Assembly (NCBI GenBank): GCA_013215655.1
Contig: JABSOX010000011.1
Location: 13,024-77,023 of the forward strand
DNA: 64,000 nt
Source: Colwellia sp.
GTDB lineage: Bacteria > Pseudomonadota > Gammaproteobacteria > Enterobacterales > Alteromonadaceae
Direction: 5' to 3'
Position numbers and translations under genes: made by a program. Positions 62,053 through 64,000 of the stretch are shown piece after piece. The notes under the pieces were generated by a model. It saw nothing but the letters and a program-made list of their open reading frames with translations. It searched no databases and was not told where the DNA came from. Every line of letters begins with the position of its first letter. Positions within the stretch are counted from its first letter, which is position 1.

Positions 62053-64000
62053 ATGTTTAAAAAATCATATACAGCGGTACTAGCTATGGTAGTTGGCTGT
62101 TCATTGGCAGCTTGTAGCAAGGATATTGCCAAAGAAGAAGTTGCTGATGTACAAGTTCAATCCAAAACTGCATGGGTCAAAAATCCTGCCGACTTGGTAA
62201 ATCCCTTTATTGGCACCGAAGGTGTTTATAATCATCGCCAAGCCGCTAATGTTGTACCCGGTGCTGTACTTCCACACGGTATGTTTAACTTTGGTCCTGA
62301 ACATGCCTACACTCATGATTTACTTAGCGAAAGTGAGCTAATTTCTAAACGCATATTAGAAGATAATGGCCGTTTACCGGTTTCTCCGGGTGGCTACAAT
62401 TATGGCGCGAGCCGCATTAAAGGTTTTTCATTTACCCGTTTATCAGGAACGGGCTGTTTAGGTGCTTCAGGCGATATTCCGGTATTACCTTTTGTTGGCA
62501 AGATTAAACACTCCCCCGATACTGACAAATTAAATGCCTATTACAGTGCCAGCTTTAGTCATGATGATGAAACTGCCTTACCCGGTTATTATCAAGTGAA
62601 AATGGATAATGGGATTAATGTTGAATTAGCAGCGACAACTCGTAGTGGTATTGCGCAATTTACCTTTGATGAAAGCGTTAATTCAGAACAAGCCAAACTA
62701 CTATTTCGTAGCTCTTATTCTCAATTAGGCAGTGGTGATGCTTATACTACGGTTGATTTAGAAAAAGGTGAAATCAGTGGGTATGTCACCAGTGGTAATT
62801 TTTGTGGTTATTTAGGTGAATATAATCGCCGTGATTATTATACCCTACACTTTATCGCCAAGCTAAATGTTGCTATAACGGGTAGTGGTAGTTGGCAGGA
62901 CGATAAAGTATTCAGCAATAGCACCAAGGCCAAAGGCGGTATGGGTTATGGTGAAAAAGGTATTCCCAAATTAGGTAAAGGCTCTGGTGTTTGGGTTGAT
63001 TTGGATCTTACCAAGCAAAAAACAGTGACCATGAAAGTTGGCATTTCCTACGTAAGTTTAGCCAATGCTCGTGAAAATTTAGCCGTAGAACAAGCTAAAA
63101 CGAGCTCTTTTACTAAAGTACAAGAGCAAGCTTACCAAACATGGAATTCCGCTCTTAGTAAAGTCAAAGTTGTCGCTGATGAAGTGGCAGATAAAGACAA
63201 GTTAACTACTTTTTACACGGCGTTATTTCACTCTCAGTTTCACCCTAATATCTTTAGTGACGTTAATGGCGAATATACTGGCTTTGATCAAAAAACACAT
63301 AAAATAGGTCAGCAACAAAACGCTCAATATGCCAATTTTTCTGGCTGGGATGTTTACCGTTCACAACTACAACTCGTTACCTTATTAAACCCAAAACGTG
63401 GCAGTGATATTGCGCAATCGTTATTTAACCAAGCACAACAATACAACGGCGTGTGGGACCGTTGGACACACAACTCTGGTCCAACAGGAGTCATGAGTGG
63501 CGACCCTTCAACTATTGCTATTGCAAACTTTGTTGCTTTTGGTGGTGACAAATTTGATGTTAACGGCGCTTATCAATCATTAATAAAAGCGGCAACAATT
63601 CCAACCGCATTAGATTTAAGTGACCAAGGTTGTCCAGTCTTTTGTCGTGGTCAGCATCCATCACTCGATCAGTGGCTATCACTTAATTATATTTCTGATC
63701 AGTCCAATAGCTGGGAAGGTGCATCAGAAACTTTAGAGCAAGCTTCCGCAGATTTTTCATTATCACAACTTGCCAAACGATTAGGTCATAAAAGTGATGA
63801 ACAAAACTTATTAACCCGTTCAAGTTATTGGCAAAATCTTTATAATCCACTTGCTTCAACGAAAGAAAAATCTGATTTACGTGGTTATCTACAAGGAAAG
63901 AACAAAGACGGTAGTTGGAAAAAAGACTTCGATGCCAACAGCGGACACTTATTTGTTGAAGGTAGCCCGGCACAATATTTATGGATGGTGCCGTTTGATG
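62053..64000 (+). CDS. Second GH92 family glycosidase, lipoprotein, partial
   Basis: The frame starts at ATG 62053 and runs off the window after 649 codons. It begins with a lipoprotein signal (lipobox LAAC, Cys21) and the GH92 N-terminal pattern LVNPFIGTEGVYNH, here with an altered glycine loop compared with the GTGGDGHTF of its neighbour, then VVPGAVLPHGMFNFGPEH and TRLSGTGCLGASGD. The catalytic half lies mostly outside. It is 75 bases downstream of the first GH92 gene and probably in the same operon. The divergent loop suggests a different mannoside linkage or anchor position. Confidence 0.9.
   Translation, partial: MFKKSYTAVLAMVVGCSLAACSKDIAKEEVADVQVQSKTAWVKNPADLVNPFIGTEGVYNHRQAANVVPGAVLPHGMFNFGPEHAYTHDLLSESELISKRILEDNGRLPVSPGGYNYGASRIKGFSFTRLSGTGCLGASGDIPVLPFVGKIKHSPDTDKLNAYYSASFSHDDETALPGYYQVKMDNGINVELAATTRSGIAQFTFDESVNSEQAKLLFRSSYSQLGSGDAYTTVDLEKGEISGYVTSGNFCGYLGEYNRRDYYTLHFIAKLNVAITGSGSWQDDKVFSNSTKAKGGMGYGEKGIPKLGKGSGVWVDLDLTKQKTVTMKVGISYVSLANARENLAVEQAKTSSFTKVQEQAYQTWNSALSKVKVVADEVADKDKLTTFYTALFHSQFHPNIFSDVNGEYTGFDQKTHKIGQQQNAQYANFSGWDVYRSQLQLVTLLNPKRGSDIAQSLFNQAQQYNGVWDRWTHNSGPTGVMSGDPSTIAIANFVAFGGDKFDVNGAYQSLIKAATIPTALDLSDQGCPVFCRGQHPSLDQWLSLNYISDQSNSWEGASETLEQASADFSLSQLAKRLGHKSDEQNLLTRSSYWQNLYNPLASTKEKSDLRGYLQGKNKDGSWKKDFDANSGHLFVEGSPAQYLWMVPFD

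Overview
The window looks like a chromosomal segment of a low-GC marine gammaproteobacterium of the Alteromonadales, most like Colwellia or a close relative in Colwelliaceae. The grounds are an AT-rich sequence, gammaproteobacterial gene orders (mutM-rpmG-rpmB-radC-coaBC-slmA, ilvGMEDA next to yifB/ilvY/ilvC, ubiK/rep), TonB-dependent receptors, and palindromic intergenic repeats of a kind I associate with these genomes. The genus is inferred, not proven. I see no rRNA, tRNA or CRISPR array.

Region 1 (1-5.4 kb) is a decayed accessory stretch: an edge fragment, a DJ-1/PfpI protein, a truncated retropepsin-like lipoprotein, a frameshifted U32-like protein, a deleted second copy of the mutM 3' end, a small unknown gene and a PD40 beta-propeller protein. 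Region 2 (5.4-14.1 kb) is housekeeping: mutM, an ATP-grasp enzyme, rpmG/rpmB, radC, coaBC, slmA and pepD. Inserted into it is a ParA-type ATPase with a ribbon-helix-helix partner and a PilZ protein. Region 3 (14.2-30.8 kb) carries an acetate-sensing set (LuxR-type regulator, SSS-histidine kinase, ActP-type symporter with its small subunit), hppD, a DJ-1 fusion beside a membrane AraC regulator, a HTH/Clp-N pair that appears to be leaderless, and assorted small enzymes. One UPF0158 gene there lacks a normal start codon, and a relict of a DUF294-type gene lies upstream of the symporter.

Region 4 (31-42.5 kb) is branched-chain amino acid synthesis: ilvC divergent from ilvY with a palindromic operator, yifB, then a classical attenuated ilvL-ilvGMEDA operon. 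Between ilvD and ilvA lies a second, synonymously diverged copy of the ilvD 3' end. Region 5 (42.5-46.3 kb) holds a double-receiver regulator, ubiK, rep and a coiled-coil protein.

Region 6 (46.4 kb to the window end) is the most interesting part. It is a catabolic locus with two TonB-dependent receptors (one interrupted by an in-frame TGA), three secreted zinc metallopeptidases of the basic-secretory-protein type with F5/8C, PKD or PPC domains, a LacI-family repressor and two GH92 alpha-mannosidases, the second running off the end. Five copies of a TGGAACGTTCCA-like palindrome lie before the receptors, one peptidase and the LacI/GH92 pair, and nowhere else that I noticed. I infer a LacI-controlled system that takes apart mannosylated glycoproteins: peptidases cut the protein, mannosidases trim the glycan, receptors import the products.
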